Below, in pieces: positions 48,846-60,441 of a DNA stretch of 64,000 nt; position 1 is the first letter of the stretch, and each line of letters opens with the position of its first letter. The DNA comes from Spiribacter sp. 2438. GTDB lineage: Bacteria > Pseudomonadota > Gammaproteobacteria > Nitrococcales > Nitrococcaceae. Both the position numbers and the translations under genes were made by a program. The notes below the pieces were generated by a model. That model had not been told where the DNA came from, did no database searches, and worked only from the letters and a program-made list of their open reading frames with translations. The DNA lies in NCBI RefSeq assembly GCF_009676705.1, contig NZ_CP046046.1:1488001-1552000 (forward strand), given 5' to 3'.

Positions 48846-50399
48846 ATGTCCCGGGTCCCCACGCGTCCCGCACTATCCCGTGAACTGATCGCCGAAGGGC
48901 TGATCACCGCTGAAAGCATGGATGATGCCCAGCAGGCCGCCCGCGCCGCCGGCATCCCGTTGATGCAGCACCTGCTGGACAGCGGCCTGATCCCTGCGGC
49001 CGAGCTGGCCGAGGTGGCGGCCGGCGTGTTCGACATGCCGCTGGTCCCGGCCGATGCGCTGCACCCCCGCCCCGAATTTATCCACCAGCTCGAACCGGAG
49101 CTGCTGCGTCGCCACCGGGCGCTTCCGCTGGATCAACACAATGGCTATCTGCGGGTAGCGGTTTCCGACCCGGCCAATATTCAGGCGCTGGACGAAATCC
49201 GGTTCCACACCGGATTACCGACGATAGCGGTTCTGGCCGAAGATGACGCGCTGGGGGACCGGATCAACCAGATGCTGGGTCCCATGGATCAGGATCTGGG
49301 GGACGATCGGGCGATGGAAGTCCGCGACAGCGAGCCGCGTCTGGCGTCGGACACACCGGTGGTCCGCTACGTCAATCGGCTCATGCTGCGAGCCGTCCGG
49401 GAAGGCGCTTCGGATATCCATATCGAGCCTTTCGAGCACAGCTGCCGGATCCGCTTCCGTCAGGACGGTCAGCTGCACGAGGTGGCCACTCCCAACGCTG
49501 CCATGGCTTCCCGGCTGAGCTCCCGCCTGAAGGTCATGGCGCGCCTCGACATCGCCGAAAAAAGGCTGCCGCAGGATGGCCGGCTGAGGCTCGCGACCTC
49601 CGGAAACGGTCCAGTGGACTTCCGCCTCAGTGTCTGCCCGACCCTTCACGGTGAAAAGCTGGTGCTGCGCCTTCTCAACTCCGCCACCGGCCAGCTGGCG
49701 ATCACCGACATCGGGCTCAGTCAGGCCCAGCTGCATCAGTACCGTCGGGCCCTCCATGCCGCCCACGGCATGATTCTGGTCACCGGGCCCACCGGCTCGG
49801 GCAAGACGGTGACCCTGTACAGCGGCTTGCGGGAGCTCAATGATCCCACCCGCAATATTCTCAGTGTCGAGGATCCGGTAGAGATCAACCTCCCCGGCGT
49901 GAACCAGGTGTCCATCAATCCCCGAATCGGGCTCGATTTCGCCCAGGTTCTTCGCAGTTTTCTCCGGCAGGATCCCGATATCATCATGGTCGGCGAAATC
50001 CGTGACCGGGAAACCGCGGAAATCGCCATCAAGGCCGCCCAGACCGGCCATCTGGTGCTTTCCACCCTGCATACCAACGACGCCGCGGGGGCGGTCACGC
50101 GTCTGATCAACATGGGTATCCCGCCCTGGAGCATCGCGGCTTCCATTAACCTCATCATCGCTCAGCGGCTGGTACGCCGATGCGGCGATCAGGGCGGCTC
50201 GGGTCGAATTGGCATTCATGAATGCCTGCCAGTGGACGGTGACATCGCCACCGCCATCAATGATGGGGAGACGGCGACAGCGATCAACCGGCTGGCCCGG
50301 GCGCGGGGACTGCCGGACCTGCGCCAGTCTGCTCAGGAAAAAGTTCGGCAGGGGCTGGTATCCGCCACCGAGGTGGAGCGAGCCCTGGGGTCGTCATGA
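48846..50399 (+). CDS. pilB: Type IV pilus assembly ATPase PilB, lacking the zinc-binding cysteine region
   Basis: PilB is the hexameric ATPase driving pilus extension. The 517-residue protein has an N-terminal GspE-like domain, Walker A GPTGSGKTVTLYS near residue 316, the Asp box and SVEDPVEINLPGVNQ, Walker B DPDIIMVGEIRD near residue 378 and the His box LSTLHTNDA near residue 402. After AQRLVRR the sequence goes straight to CGDQGGSGRIGIHE, so the usual tetracysteine zinc segment of about 30-40 residues is missing and the protein is shorter than typical PilB. It overlaps pilC by 4 bases. Confidence 0.9.
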   Translation: MSRVPTRPALSRELIAEGLITAESMDDAQQAARAAGIPLMQHLLDSGLIPAAELAEVAAGVFDMPLVPADALHPRPEFIHQLEPELLRRHRALPLDQHNGYLRVAVSDPANIQALDEIRFHTGLPTIAVLAEDDALGDRINQMLGPMDQDLGDDRAMEVRDSEPRLASDTPVVRYVNRLMLRAVREGASDIHIEPFEHSCRIRFRQDGQLHEVATPNAAMASRLSSRLKVMARLDIAEKRLPQDGRLRLATSGNGPVDFRLSVCPTLHGEKLVLRLLNSATGQLAITDIGLSQAQLHQYRRALHAAHGMILVTGPTGSGKTVTLYSGLRELNDPTRNILSVEDPVEINLPGVNQVSINPRIGLDFAQVLRSFLRQDPDIIMVGEIRDRETAEIAIKAAQTGHLVLSTLHTNDAAGAVTRLINMGIPPWSIAASINLIIAQRLVRRCGDQGGSGRIGIHECLPVDGDIATAINDGETATAINRLARARGLPDLRQSAQEKVRQGLVSATEVERALGSS

Positions 50400-51607
50400 C
50401 CGTGAAGGCCTGGCGATGGCAGGGCACCGATGCCGACGGGCGTCACCGGCGTGGCGTCACACCAAGCCCGGATTGCCGTTCCCTGCGGCTGCATTTGCGC
50501 CGACGGGGCATCGCGCTGGAGAACGCCAGCCCACTGCCGGAGTGGGCGGAGTGGCTCCTCAGATCGCGAACACCGGGAGTCAAATCCGGCCAGCTGGCCG
50601 GATTTTTAAGGCGCCTGTCAGTGCTGGTGGCGTCCGGCATTCCGATGGTTCAGGCGCTGGAGATGAGCGGTCGGGAAATGCGGGGATCACTCCTGACGGT
50701 CATCGGGACGGTTCGGGATGATGTGGCCACCGGACGTTCCCTGGCCGAGGCCATGACGGATCATCCCGGTGTCTTCGACACACTGCTCTGTAGCCTGATT
50801 CGGGCCGGAGAACAGGCCAGTGCCCTGGACCGCCTGCTGCCACGAATTGCCGACCATCGTGAGCGCGGAGAACGGGTTCGCCAGAAGCTCCGCCGGGCCA
50901 TGATGCATCCGCTACTGGTCCTTGGCATCGCGGCCACCGTGGCGTTGATGCTGCTGGGCTTCGTCATGCCGCGATTCGAGTCCATGTTTCGGGATTTCGG
51001 TGCCGAATTGCCCGCGCTCACTCAGATGCTTATCCGTGCCTCGGACTGGCTCCGTGGCGGAGGCTGGCTCCTGGCGGCGATCCTGGGCGCCGGCATGGCG
51101 ACGGCATCAACCGTCGCCATGCGGCTCCCCCGTCTGCGTCGGACCCGGGATCAGATCATCCTTCGACTCCCGGTGGCGGGTCCGTTGATTCGCCGGGTCA
51201 TGGAAGCAAGATTCGCCGGGCTGCTCGCTCTCATGAACGAGGCGGGCATGCCCCTGGCGGATGCACTGGCATCGCTTGCCGATTCCATGGGCAACCGGAT
51301 CTATGAGCAGGCGGTGGTGGATATCGCCGTTTCCCTCGACGACGGACGGAACCTTGAGGCCTCCATCGCCGGCACCGGGCAGTTTTCCGAGACCCTGACC
51401 CAGATGGTCGCGGTTGGGGAGGAAACCGGTCAGCTGGCGGCAATGCTCAACCGGGTGGCTACCTTGACCGAAGAATCGGTCAATCGGGATCTGGATGGAT
51501 TGAGCGCCCTGGTCGAGCCGGTGCTCATGACCCTTCTTGGGCTGATCATCGGTGGACTGGTGCTCGCCATTTACCTGCCCGTGTTCCAGTTAGGGGCGGC
51601 GATATGA
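50396..51607 (+). CDS. pilC: Type IV pilus inner-membrane platform protein PilC
   Basis: The 403-residue polytopic protein has two GspF domains (residues about 68-190 and 268-395) and three membrane segments (about 175-198, 220-240 and 375-398). The motif FLRRLSVLVASGIPMVQALE near residue 70 and VAVGEETGQL near residue 338 are typical. PilC links the PilB motor to pilin. It is translationally coupled to both pilB and pilD by ATGA overlaps. Confidence 0.92.
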   Translation: MTVKAWRWQGTDADGRHRRGVTPSPDCRSLRLHLRRRGIALENASPLPEWAEWLLRSRTPGVKSGQLAGFLRRLSVLVASGIPMVQALEMSGREMRGSLLTVIGTVRDDVATGRSLAEAMTDHPGVFDTLLCSLIRAGEQASALDRLLPRIADHRERGERVRQKLRRAMMHPLLVLGIAATVALMLLGFVMPRFESMFRDFGAELPALTQMLIRASDWLRGGGWLLAAILGAGMATASTVAMRLPRLRRTRDQIILRLPVAGPLIRRVMEARFAGLLALMNEAGMPLADALASLADSMGNRIYEQAVVDIAVSLDDGRNLEASIAGTGQFSETLTQMVAVGEETGQLAAMLNRVATLTEESVNRDLDGLSALVEPVLMTLLGLIIGGLVLAIYLPVFQLGAAI

Positions 51608-52320
51608 TCGGCGGCTCCGGACTCCCGGCGGGTTTGGAACCAATCCTTGGCGGGTTGCTCCTGGGCCTCCTGACAGGTCCCATCATGGCCTTAGCCGTAC
51701 AACGCATCCCGGCGTGGATGGAGTGGCAGTTTGCAGGAGCCACTGGTTCGTCCCCGCTTTCGGGGTCCGCCGGCAGATGTCGGCATGCCATCGTCATTTC
51801 AGGCCTCAGCGGCGTGCTCATGAGCCTGGTCCTTTGGCGGTTTGGCTGGGGCGTTACCGGCGCCTCGGCCGCCCTGCTGACCGCCTGGCTGATCACGCTG
51901 GCCATCATCGACCAGGACACCCACCTTCTCCCGGACTGCCTGACGCTGAGCGGTCTGTGGGGAGGCCTCCTGCTCGCCGCCGTCGTGCCCCTGCATGACC
52001 CGGTCACAGCGATTCTGGGAGCCACCTGCGGCTACCTGCTGCTGCGCGTCCCGGCGGCTGCATACGAATCGCTGACCGGGCAGTCCGGGATGGGCCATGG
52101 CGATTTCAAGCTATTGGCGATGATCGGCGCGTGGCTCGGACCAACGCCACTGCTGACCGTGATCACCATGGCCTCCATCGGCGGTGCCCTGTGGGCCGGA
52201 GCAAAGGCGCTGAGAGGCCGTGGGGCGGTGGGCACGCCCCTGGCCTTCGGGCCCTGGCTCGCCAGTGCTGCCTGGATCACGTTAATGTGGAATCCGCATC
52301 TGCTGGATCCAGCGTTATAG
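51604..52320 (+). CDS. pilD: Short prepilin peptidase PilD without the N-terminal cysteine/methylase segment
   Basis: PilD cleaves prepilin leaders and normally N-methylates the new N-terminus. The 238-residue protein retains both catalytic aspartate motifs, IDQDTHLLPD near residue 103 and GMGHGDFKLLAMIGAWLG near residue 163, within several membrane segments. The N-terminal cytoplasmic loop, which normally carries two CxxC pairs and is linked to methylation, is replaced by a short linker (GATGSSPLSGSAGRC). Family proteins are usually about 290 residues. It follows pilC by overlap and precedes coaE. Confidence 0.88.
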   Translation: MIGGSGLPAGLEPILGGLLLGLLTGPIMALAVQRIPAWMEWQFAGATGSSPLSGSAGRCRHAIVISGLSGVLMSLVLWRFGWGVTGASAALLTAWLITLAIIDQDTHLLPDCLTLSGLWGGLLLAAVVPLHDPVTAILGATCGYLLLRVPAAAYESLTGQSGMGHGDFKLLAMIGAWLGPTPLLTVITMASIGGALWAGAKALRGRGAVGTPLAFGPWLASAAWITLMWNPHLLDPAL

Positions 52321-52333
52321 ACCGGAACTCTCA

Positions 52334-52960
52334 ATGCCCGGAGACAATTCACGCCCCCGGCTGGTAGTCGGCCTCACCGGCGGCATTGCCAGCGGCAAGA
52401 CGGCGGTCAGCGATCGCTTCGCCCAGAAGGGCGTGACGGTGGTCGACACCGACCAACTCGCCCGGGAGATCGTCGAACCGGATACGGCGGGATTCGAAGC
52501 CATCAGAGCCCGCTTCGGTCCGTCAGTGGTCAGAGCCGACGGCCGACTGGACCGGCAGGCCCTCCGCGACCGGGTTTTCAGCGCACCTGAAGAGCGCGCG
52601 GCCCTCGAGGCCATCACGCACCCTCTGATTCGGGATCGGGTCCGGACCTGCGTTGCATCGGCAGCGTCCGCCTACGCGGTGGTCGTGGTTCCACTGCTGG
52701 TGGAGGCGGGTTGGGACAAGGATGTGGACCGGGTGCTGGTGGTGGATGTACCGGAATCCCTGCAGCGATCGCGCCTCATGGAGCGGGATGATGTGGATGA
52801 AACCGGCGCGCGGCGCATGATTGCGGCGCAGACGCCACGGGCGCGGCGACTGGAGGCCGCCGACGACGTGATCAGGAACACCAGCGACCTCGGCGCGCTG
52901 GACGAGGCAGTCCAGCGCCTTCATGAAAAGTACCAGCAGCTGGCACAACAGCACGGGTGA
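52334..52960 (+). CDS. coaE: Dephospho-CoA kinase
   Basis: CoaE phosphorylates the 3'-hydroxyl of dephospho-CoA, the last step of coenzyme A synthesis. The 208-residue P-loop kinase has VVGLTGGIASGKT near residue 12, the DTDQLAREIV segment near residue 38 and the lid region around RSRLMERDD near residue 146. Its place between pilD and zapD/yacG is the conserved gammaproteobacterial order. Confidence 0.94.
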   Translation: MPGDNSRPRLVVGLTGGIASGKTAVSDRFAQKGVTVVDTDQLAREIVEPDTAGFEAIRARFGPSVVRADGRLDRQALRDRVFSAPEERAALEAITHPLIRDRVRTCVASAASAYAVVVVPLLVEAGWDKDVDRVLVVDVPESLQRSRLMERDDVDETGARRMIAAQTPRARRLEAADDVIRNTSDLGALDEAVQRLHEKYQQLAQQHG

Positions 52961-53017
52961 TTGCCGCGCGTCTCGCCGTCATGGACAATATGGCATTGAT
53001 TTTCCTTGGGAGAATGG

Positions 53018-53806
53018 ATGAGCGCAGAGCCATCACCCGCTTCGGTCATCACGTACGAGTACCCGCTCAATGAGCGTATTCGCACGTTCCTGCGACTGGA
53101 ATTCCTGTTCAAGCAGCTGGCCTTCGGAGCTCAGGGGGACAGCCCCTGGCATACCCGGGCGGCGGTGGACGCACTTCTGGATATCAAGGCCCTGCTCTCC
53201 CGAAGCGATGTAAGGTCCGAACTGCAGAAAGAACTGGGCCGGATGCAGACCAACCTCGAAAAGCTTCAATCCATGGCCGGGGTCGACAAGGATCGGCTGG
53301 CGCCCCTGCTCAACGAGGTAGCCGGGGTCAGCCAGCATCTGCGGGAGGCGCCAACGGGTTTTCCGCCGGTCATCCGGGACAATGAATTTCTCCTCGCCAT
53401 CGAGCAGCGGGCCGGCGTGCTCGGCGGAACCTGTGCCTTCGATCTGCCGGGTTTCCATTTATGGCTGGAATCTCCCGCAGACGAACGACGCCAGCTACTG
53501 CGGGAGTGGCAGGAGGCCTTCGCCCTGACCAGGAATGGCACCGCCCTGGTGCTCAGGCTGCTTCGGGGCAGCGCGGACCCGACACCGGAAATGGCTTTAG
53601 CGGGCGGTTATCAGACAGTCCTCGATCACGACAATCCCTACCAGATGCTCCGCGTTATCCTGCCCGCCGGGACAGCGTGGTATCCCGAGATCAGCGGCAG
53701 CCGACATTATTGCAACGTCCGTTTCCTTCACCAGCCAGAGAAAGGCGAGCGTCCTCAGCAGGTAACGAGCGATGTATCCTTCACCCTCGAGCGCTGCGTC
53801 ATCTGA
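53018..53806 (+). CDS. zapD: Cell division protein ZapD
   Basis: ZapD crosslinks FtsZ filaments and binds the FtsZ C-terminal tail. The 262-residue protein has the DUF1342 pattern [18 protein letters not shown] near residue 12, an alpha-helical domain and a C-terminal beta domain ([25 protein letters not shown]). Start 53018 is chosen for the GGGAG in front of it over an in-frame start at 53006. FtsZ itself is encoded 7 kb away. It is followed by yacG after 7 bases. Confidence 0.93.
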
Positions 53807-53813
53807 ATCCACC

Positions 53814-53999
53814 ATGACCGTATCCTGTCCGAACTGCGGAGCCGAGGTCCCCTGGACGGACGCATCCGAATATCGGCCGTTCTGCTCGAAACGCTGCCGT
53901 CTCATCGACCTTGGGCAGTGGTTTGAGGAAAGCCACCGCATACCCGGGGAGCCCGTCGACCTGGAGTCTCCCGATGAGACGGAGCGGGATCAGGACTGA
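53814..53999 (+). CDS. yacG: DNA gyrase inhibitor YacG (zinc-binding)
   Basis: The 61-residue protein has a four-cysteine zinc site, [10 protein letters not shown] near residue 5 and [14 protein letters not shown] near residue 24, and an acidic tail. E. coli YacG binds GyrB and inhibits gyrase. ATG at 53814 is used; the frame opens earlier inside zapD. Its 3' end overlaps the convergent Nudix/ThiE-like gene by 10 bases. Confidence 0.93.
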   Translation: MTVSCPNCGAEVPWTDASEYRPFCSKRCRLIDLGQWFEESHRIPGEPVDLESPDETERDQD

Positions 54000-54934
54000 T
54001 CCCAAAGGCCACTGATTGCGGCGATGCCCTGGCCACCATGCTCGCGGGCGACCTCCGCATCACCCACACGCATGCCACCCAGCGCGTAAACCGGCAGAGT
54101 CGCCTCCGCCACCAATGTCGCAAAACGTGGCCATCCCAGCGGCTCGGCATGGGGATGGCTGGCGGTGGGGGCCACCGGGCTCAGAACGGCAAAATCCAGG
54201 TTGAGTGTGGCGGCTCGGGCGAGCTCCTGATCGTTGTGGCAGGAAGCCGCCACCCACCGGTCCGCCGGCAGCGGTCGCTGGGTAATCCGGCCCAGTTGAT
54301 GACTCGGCAGATGGAGTCCATCTGCTCCAATGTGTTCGGCAAGCGCCGGATCGCCATTGATCAAAAGCCAGGCGCCGGCACGCCGGCAGCGGTTCAGGGC
54401 CTCTGCTGCCAACGCAGATCGACCCTTCCTGGCTGGCCGGACACGGAACTGGACCAGCCGATGGCCCCGCGCCAGCACACGGTCCAGCGCCGCCAGCCAT
54501 CCTTTCTCGTCGCCGGCATCCGGGCTGATGACATAGTGGGCCGGCAAGCGTAGCGCGGCGATGATCGGTCGGTTGGCGGCCGGGAAGTCGGTCGCATTCA
54601 GATGCGCCGGCAGCACCCAGCTCAGTGGCTGCCCCTCGAGTCCCGTGGCATGACCGCGGTAGCGGGTAACCCGGCGAACCTCCAGTACCACCTGTCTGTC
54701 CGGGTAGCTCCAGGGGATGGAAATGAGCGGCTCCGAGTCGACAGCCTCGATGCCCAGTTCCTCACGAAGCTCGCGTGCCAGAGCGTTTTCCGTGGTCTCC
54801 GCCGGCTCGATCTTGCCCCCGGGGAACTCCCACAACCCCCCCTGATGGAGGTGAGCATGTCGGCGAGTGATCAGCACCCGACCCGCCGGGTCCTGGACCA
54901 CACCCACCGCAACCCGCAGTGGCTCAGAGGCCAT
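53990..54934 (-). CDS. Nudix hydrolase fused to a ThiE/TenI-like domain
   Basis: The 314-residue protein joins a MutT-type Nudix domain (residues 1-130) to a TIM-barrel domain related to thiamine-phosphate synthase/TenI (about 135-310). The Nudix box [20 protein letters not shown], followed by ELGIE, is intact, so hydrolysis of oxidised dNTPs such as 8-oxo-dGTP is likely. In the second domain, [21 protein letters not shown] and YALGGM match the family, but the usual QxRxK and IND residues are altered ([18 protein letters not shown]), so thiamine-phosphate synthesis is doubtful. This fusion is known in gammaproteobacteria. It follows argJ by 5 bases. Confidence 0.88.
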   Translation of the reverse strand: MASEPLRVAVGVVQDPAGRVLITRRHAHLHQGGLWEFPGGKIEPAETTENALARELREELGIEAVDSEPLISIPWSYPDRQVVLEVRRVTRYRGHATGLEGQPLSWVLPAHLNATDFPAANRPIIAALRLPAHYVISPDAGDEKGWLAALDRVLARGHRLVQFRVRPARKGRSALAAEALNRCRRAGAWLLINGDPALAEHIGADGLHLPSHQLGRITQRPLPADRWVAASCHNDQELARAATLNLDFAVLSPVAPTASHPHAEPLGWPRFATLVAEATLPVYALGGMRVGDAEVAREHGGQGIAAISGLWDQS

Positions 54935-54939
54935 GACCG

Positions 54940-56154
54940 TCAGCTGCGGTAGTCGGCATTAATCCGGATGTATTCGTAGGATAGATCGCAGGTCCAGACG
55001 GTGGCCTGGTGGTCGCCCCGGCCGAGGGCAATATCCAGGGTGAACGACTCCTGCGCCATGCGCCTGGCGGCCTCGGCCTCGTCATAATGCGGACTCACGC
55101 AGCCGCCCTCGGCGATGGCAACGTCGTCGATGCCGATGGCAACCGCCTCCACCGCAAGGTCCGCTATTCCGGATCGGCCCACCGCTGCCAGAATCCGCCC
55201 CCAGTTGGGGTCGCCGGCAAAAAGGGCGGTCTTGACCAGCGGCGATTCAGCCACCGTAAATGCCGTTCTCTCGGCTTCAGCGACGCTGGCCGCTTCCCGA
55301 ACCCGCACACTGACCACCCGCGTGGCGCCCTCCCCGTCAGCAACAATCTCCCGGGCCAGCTCCTGGCAGAGGAGGGTCAGGGCCTCGCGAAAACGAGTCA
55401 GATCCGTGTCCTCGGGATCCAGCTGGACGCCGCTCTCGCCGGTGGCCATCAACACGCAGGCATCATTGGTGGAGGTGTCGCCATCCACGGTGATGCGGTT
55501 GAAGCTCTCGGCGACGGCCAGCCGCAGGAGCCGCCGCAAAAGGTCATCGGGAATGTCGGCATCGGTGGCGACAAACGCGAGCATGGTCGCCATGTCCGGG
55601 CGAATCATCCCCGACCCCTTGGCAATGCCCGTTAGCGTCACCGTGCCGCCGTCCAGAGCCAGAAACCGGCTTCGGCCCTTGGGGCGGGTGTCGGTGGTGC
55701 GAATGGCATCGGCCGCCTCCGCCCAGCCGTCCGCCGTCATGGCTTGAAGCAGATCCGGCAGCGCCGCATCGATGCGATCCGCCGGCAGGGGCTCACCGAT
55801 GACTCCGGTGGAGAACGGAATCACCTGCTCGGCACGGCAGCCGGCCAGAGTGGCCAGCGCCTGGCAGTTGGAGCGGGCCGCTGACTCGCCGCCGGCACCG
55901 GTGCCCGCATTGGCATTGCCGGTGTTGATCAGCAGGTATCGCGGTGCTCCGGCCGCAAGATGTGCTTCGGCAATGCGAACCGGCGCCGCCCGAAACAGGT
56001 TGCGGGTAAACGTGGCGGCTACCCGGGTCGCCTCGCCGAGCTCCAGCACCACCAGATCCCGCTCCCCGGTCCGACGAATCCCGGCCTCACCGGAGGCCAG
56101 TCGAACCCCGGCCACCGGATGAAGCGGCGGCAGGGGCGAGTCACCAACGGCCAT
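54940..56154 (-). CDS. argJ: Bifunctional ornithine acetyltransferase/N-acetylglutamate synthase
   Basis: ArgJ recycles the acetyl group from acetylornithine to glutamate in arginine synthesis. The 404-residue proenzyme has the self-cleavage site KGSGMIRPDMATMLAF near residue 185, where the threonine becomes the catalytic N-terminus of the beta chain, and the glycine-rich INTGNANAGTG near residue 80. Start 56154 is used rather than an in-frame extension into secA. It works with argD and argF at 17.6-19.8 kb. It lies between secA and the Nudix fusion, as in Pseudomonas. Confidence 0.94.
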   Translation of the reverse strand: MAVGDSPLPPLHPVAGVRLASGEAGIRRTGERDLVVLELGEATRVAATFTRNLFRAAPVRIAEAHLAAGAPRYLLINTGNANAGTGAGGESAARSNCQALATLAGCRAEQVIPFSTGVIGEPLPADRIDAALPDLLQAMTADGWAEAADAIRTTDTRPKGRSRFLALDGGTVTLTGIAKGSGMIRPDMATMLAFVATDADIPDDLLRRLLRLAVAESFNRITVDGDTSTNDACVLMATGESGVQLDPEDTDLTRFREALTLLCQELAREIVADGEGATRVVSVRVREAASVAEAERTAFTVAESPLVKTALFAGDPNWGRILAAVGRSGIADLAVEAVAIGIDDVAIAEGGCVSPHYDEAEAARRMAQESFTLDIALGRGDHQATVWTCDLSYEYIRINADYRS

Positions 56155-56168
56155 GGCTGAGTCGCCCG

Positions 56169-58910
<2,742 letters not shown>

Positions 58911-58927
58911 GAGAGGTCCGATTGGCG

Positions 58928-58956
58928 TTGTAATGTGAATGACCCGGTACTATAGC
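58928..58956 (+). promoter_or_regulatory. Predicted dciA promoter overlapping the secA -10 element
   Basis: TTGTAA (58928-58933) and TATAGC (58951-58956) are spaced 17 bases apart on the plus strand. The complementary strand has TATAGT at 58949-58954 pointing to secA, so the two -10 elements overlap face to face. Confidence 0.45.
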
Positions 58957-58985
58957 GCATCGCTGAAAGGAAAATCAGGACAGCC

Positions 58986-59435
58986 ATGGGAACGAAACAG
59001 CGACGCGGACCGGTGCCATTGCGCCAGGTCATGAAGCGCCAGCGGGGTGATCTGGCCTCGCTGCAGCGTCGAACCCGGCTACTGGAGGACGCCACGGCGG
59101 AGCTTGGACGGAGCCTGCCGGCCCGTATGGCCGGCCATTGGCAGGTGGCCGCGCTGACCAGGGCGGCGCTGGTCATCTCGGTGGAGAGCCCGGTCTGGGC
59201 GACGGTCCTCCGCGGCCACCAGCGCGACCTGTTGAATGCGGCGGCGTCGCTTCTGGGCTCGCGGCCGGCGCAATTACAGATTCGGGTGGCGGCGGCCCGC
59301 CAGACCCGGCACCGCTCGGCCGGCCACCGCCTCAGCCCGGACTCGGCCAGAATTTTGGAAGAGACCGCAGGCGCCATCGATCACCCGGCACTGGCAGACG
59401 CGCTGCGCCGTCTTGCCCGGCACCGGGCTAAGTGA
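58986..59435 (+). CDS. dciA: DciA-family DnaB helicase operator (DUF721)
   Basis: DciA binds the replicative helicase DnaB and helps load it in the many bacteria lacking phage-derived DnaC or DnaI. The 149-residue basic protein has the DUF721 pattern in its middle (residues about 30-100: LLEDATAELGRSLPARMAGHW and LVISVESPVWATVLRGHQRDLL), predicted to form a KH-like fold, and a flexible C-terminal part. It is monocistronic, between secA (divergent) and lpxC (convergent, 9 bases away), a location typical of gammaproteobacterial DciA. Confidence 0.88.
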   Translation: MGTKQRRGPVPLRQVMKRQRGDLASLQRRTRLLEDATAELGRSLPARMAGHWQVAALTRAALVISVESPVWATVLRGHQRDLLNAAASLLGSRPAQLQIRVAAARQTRHRSAGHRLSPDSARILEETAGAIDHPALADALRRLARHRAK

Positions 59436-59444
59436 TCGCGCCGG

Positions 59445-60359
59445 TCAGGCGACGGGTATCGGCTGGTCGTAGGCGATTGGCACCTCGTCTTCCGACTCGA
59501 AGGTGACCTCTTCCCAGGCGTCGCTCTGCTGCAATAGCGTCCGAAGCAGCCGATTGTTCATCTCGTGGCCGGACTTGTACCCATGGAAGGCGCCGATCAG
59601 GCTGCGATTCAGCTGGTACAGGTCACCGATGGCATCCAGCACTTTGTGCTTGGCAAATTCGTCCTGATAGCGGAGGCCGTCCTCGTTCAGCACGCGGTAG
59701 TCGTCCACCACGATGGCGTTGTCGAGGCTGCCACCCAGGGCCAGGTTGTTCTGCCGAAGCTGCTCGATATCACGCATGAAGCCGAAGGTCCGCGCCCGGC
59801 TGACTTCCTTGACGAATGAGGTGGAGGAAAAATCCACCTCGGCGGTCCGTGAATCGCTTTTGAACACGGGGTGATCGAAGTCCAGGGTGTAGCTCACCTT
59901 GAACCCGTCATAGGGTTCGAAGCTGACACACTTGCCGTCCGGATCCTCGATGTGCAGGGGACGGGTGATCCGCACGAATCGCTTGGGGGCATCCTGCTCC
60001 TGGGTGCCGGCTGATCGGATCAGAAAGACAAATGGACCGGCACTGCCGTCCATGATGGGGACTTCCTGCGCGGACAGATCGACATAGGCGTTATCGATCC
60101 CCAGGCCCGCCATGGCCGACAGCAGATGCTCGACGGTGGACACCCGAACGCCATTCTTGACCAGGCAGGTGGACAGCACCGTATCCCCGACATTTTCGGG
60201 ATGAGCGGCAATTTCCACGATCGGGTCGAGATCGATTCGGCAGAATCGGATGCCGGTGTTGGGTGGGGCCGGTCTGAGTGTCAGAAAGACCTTTTCACCC
60301 GTATGCAGCCCAACACCGGTTGCCCGAATGCTGTTCTTCAGCGTGCGTTGTCGAATCAT
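59445..60359 (-). CDS. lpxC: UDP-3-O-acyl-N-acetylglucosamine deacetylase
   Basis: LpxC is the zinc amidase of the committed step of lipid A synthesis. The 304-residue protein has zinc ligands in [11 protein letters not shown] near residue 79 and [19 protein letters not shown] around residues 264-282, and the catalytic region [11 protein letters not shown]. It begins [21 protein letters not shown], the family N-terminus. It follows ftsZ by 82 bases, the standard end of the division/cell wall cluster, and shows that the organism makes lipopolysaccharide. Confidence 0.95.
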   Translation of the reverse strand: MIRQRTLKNSIRATGVGLHTGEKVFLTLRPAPPNTGIRFCRIDLDPIVEIAAHPENVGDTVLSTCLVKNGVRVSTVEHLLSAMAGLGIDNAYVDLSAQEVPIMDGSAGPFVFLIRSAGTQEQDAPKRFVRITRPLHIEDPDGKCVSFEPYDGFKVSYTLDFDHPVFKSDSRTAEVDFSSTSFVKEVSRARTFGFMRDIEQLRQNNLALGGSLDNAIVVDDYRVLNEDGLRYQDEFAKHKVLDAIGDLYQLNRSLIGAFHGYKSGHEMNNRLLRTLLQQSDAWEEVTFESEDEVPIAYDQPIPVA

Positions 60360-60441
60360 CGTGTTACCAACTCAACCGTTATGCCCCCAAAACTTCGCCG
60401 GGAGTTTAGCAGAATCCCCTTCATCGGGCTCTCGCCCTGAC

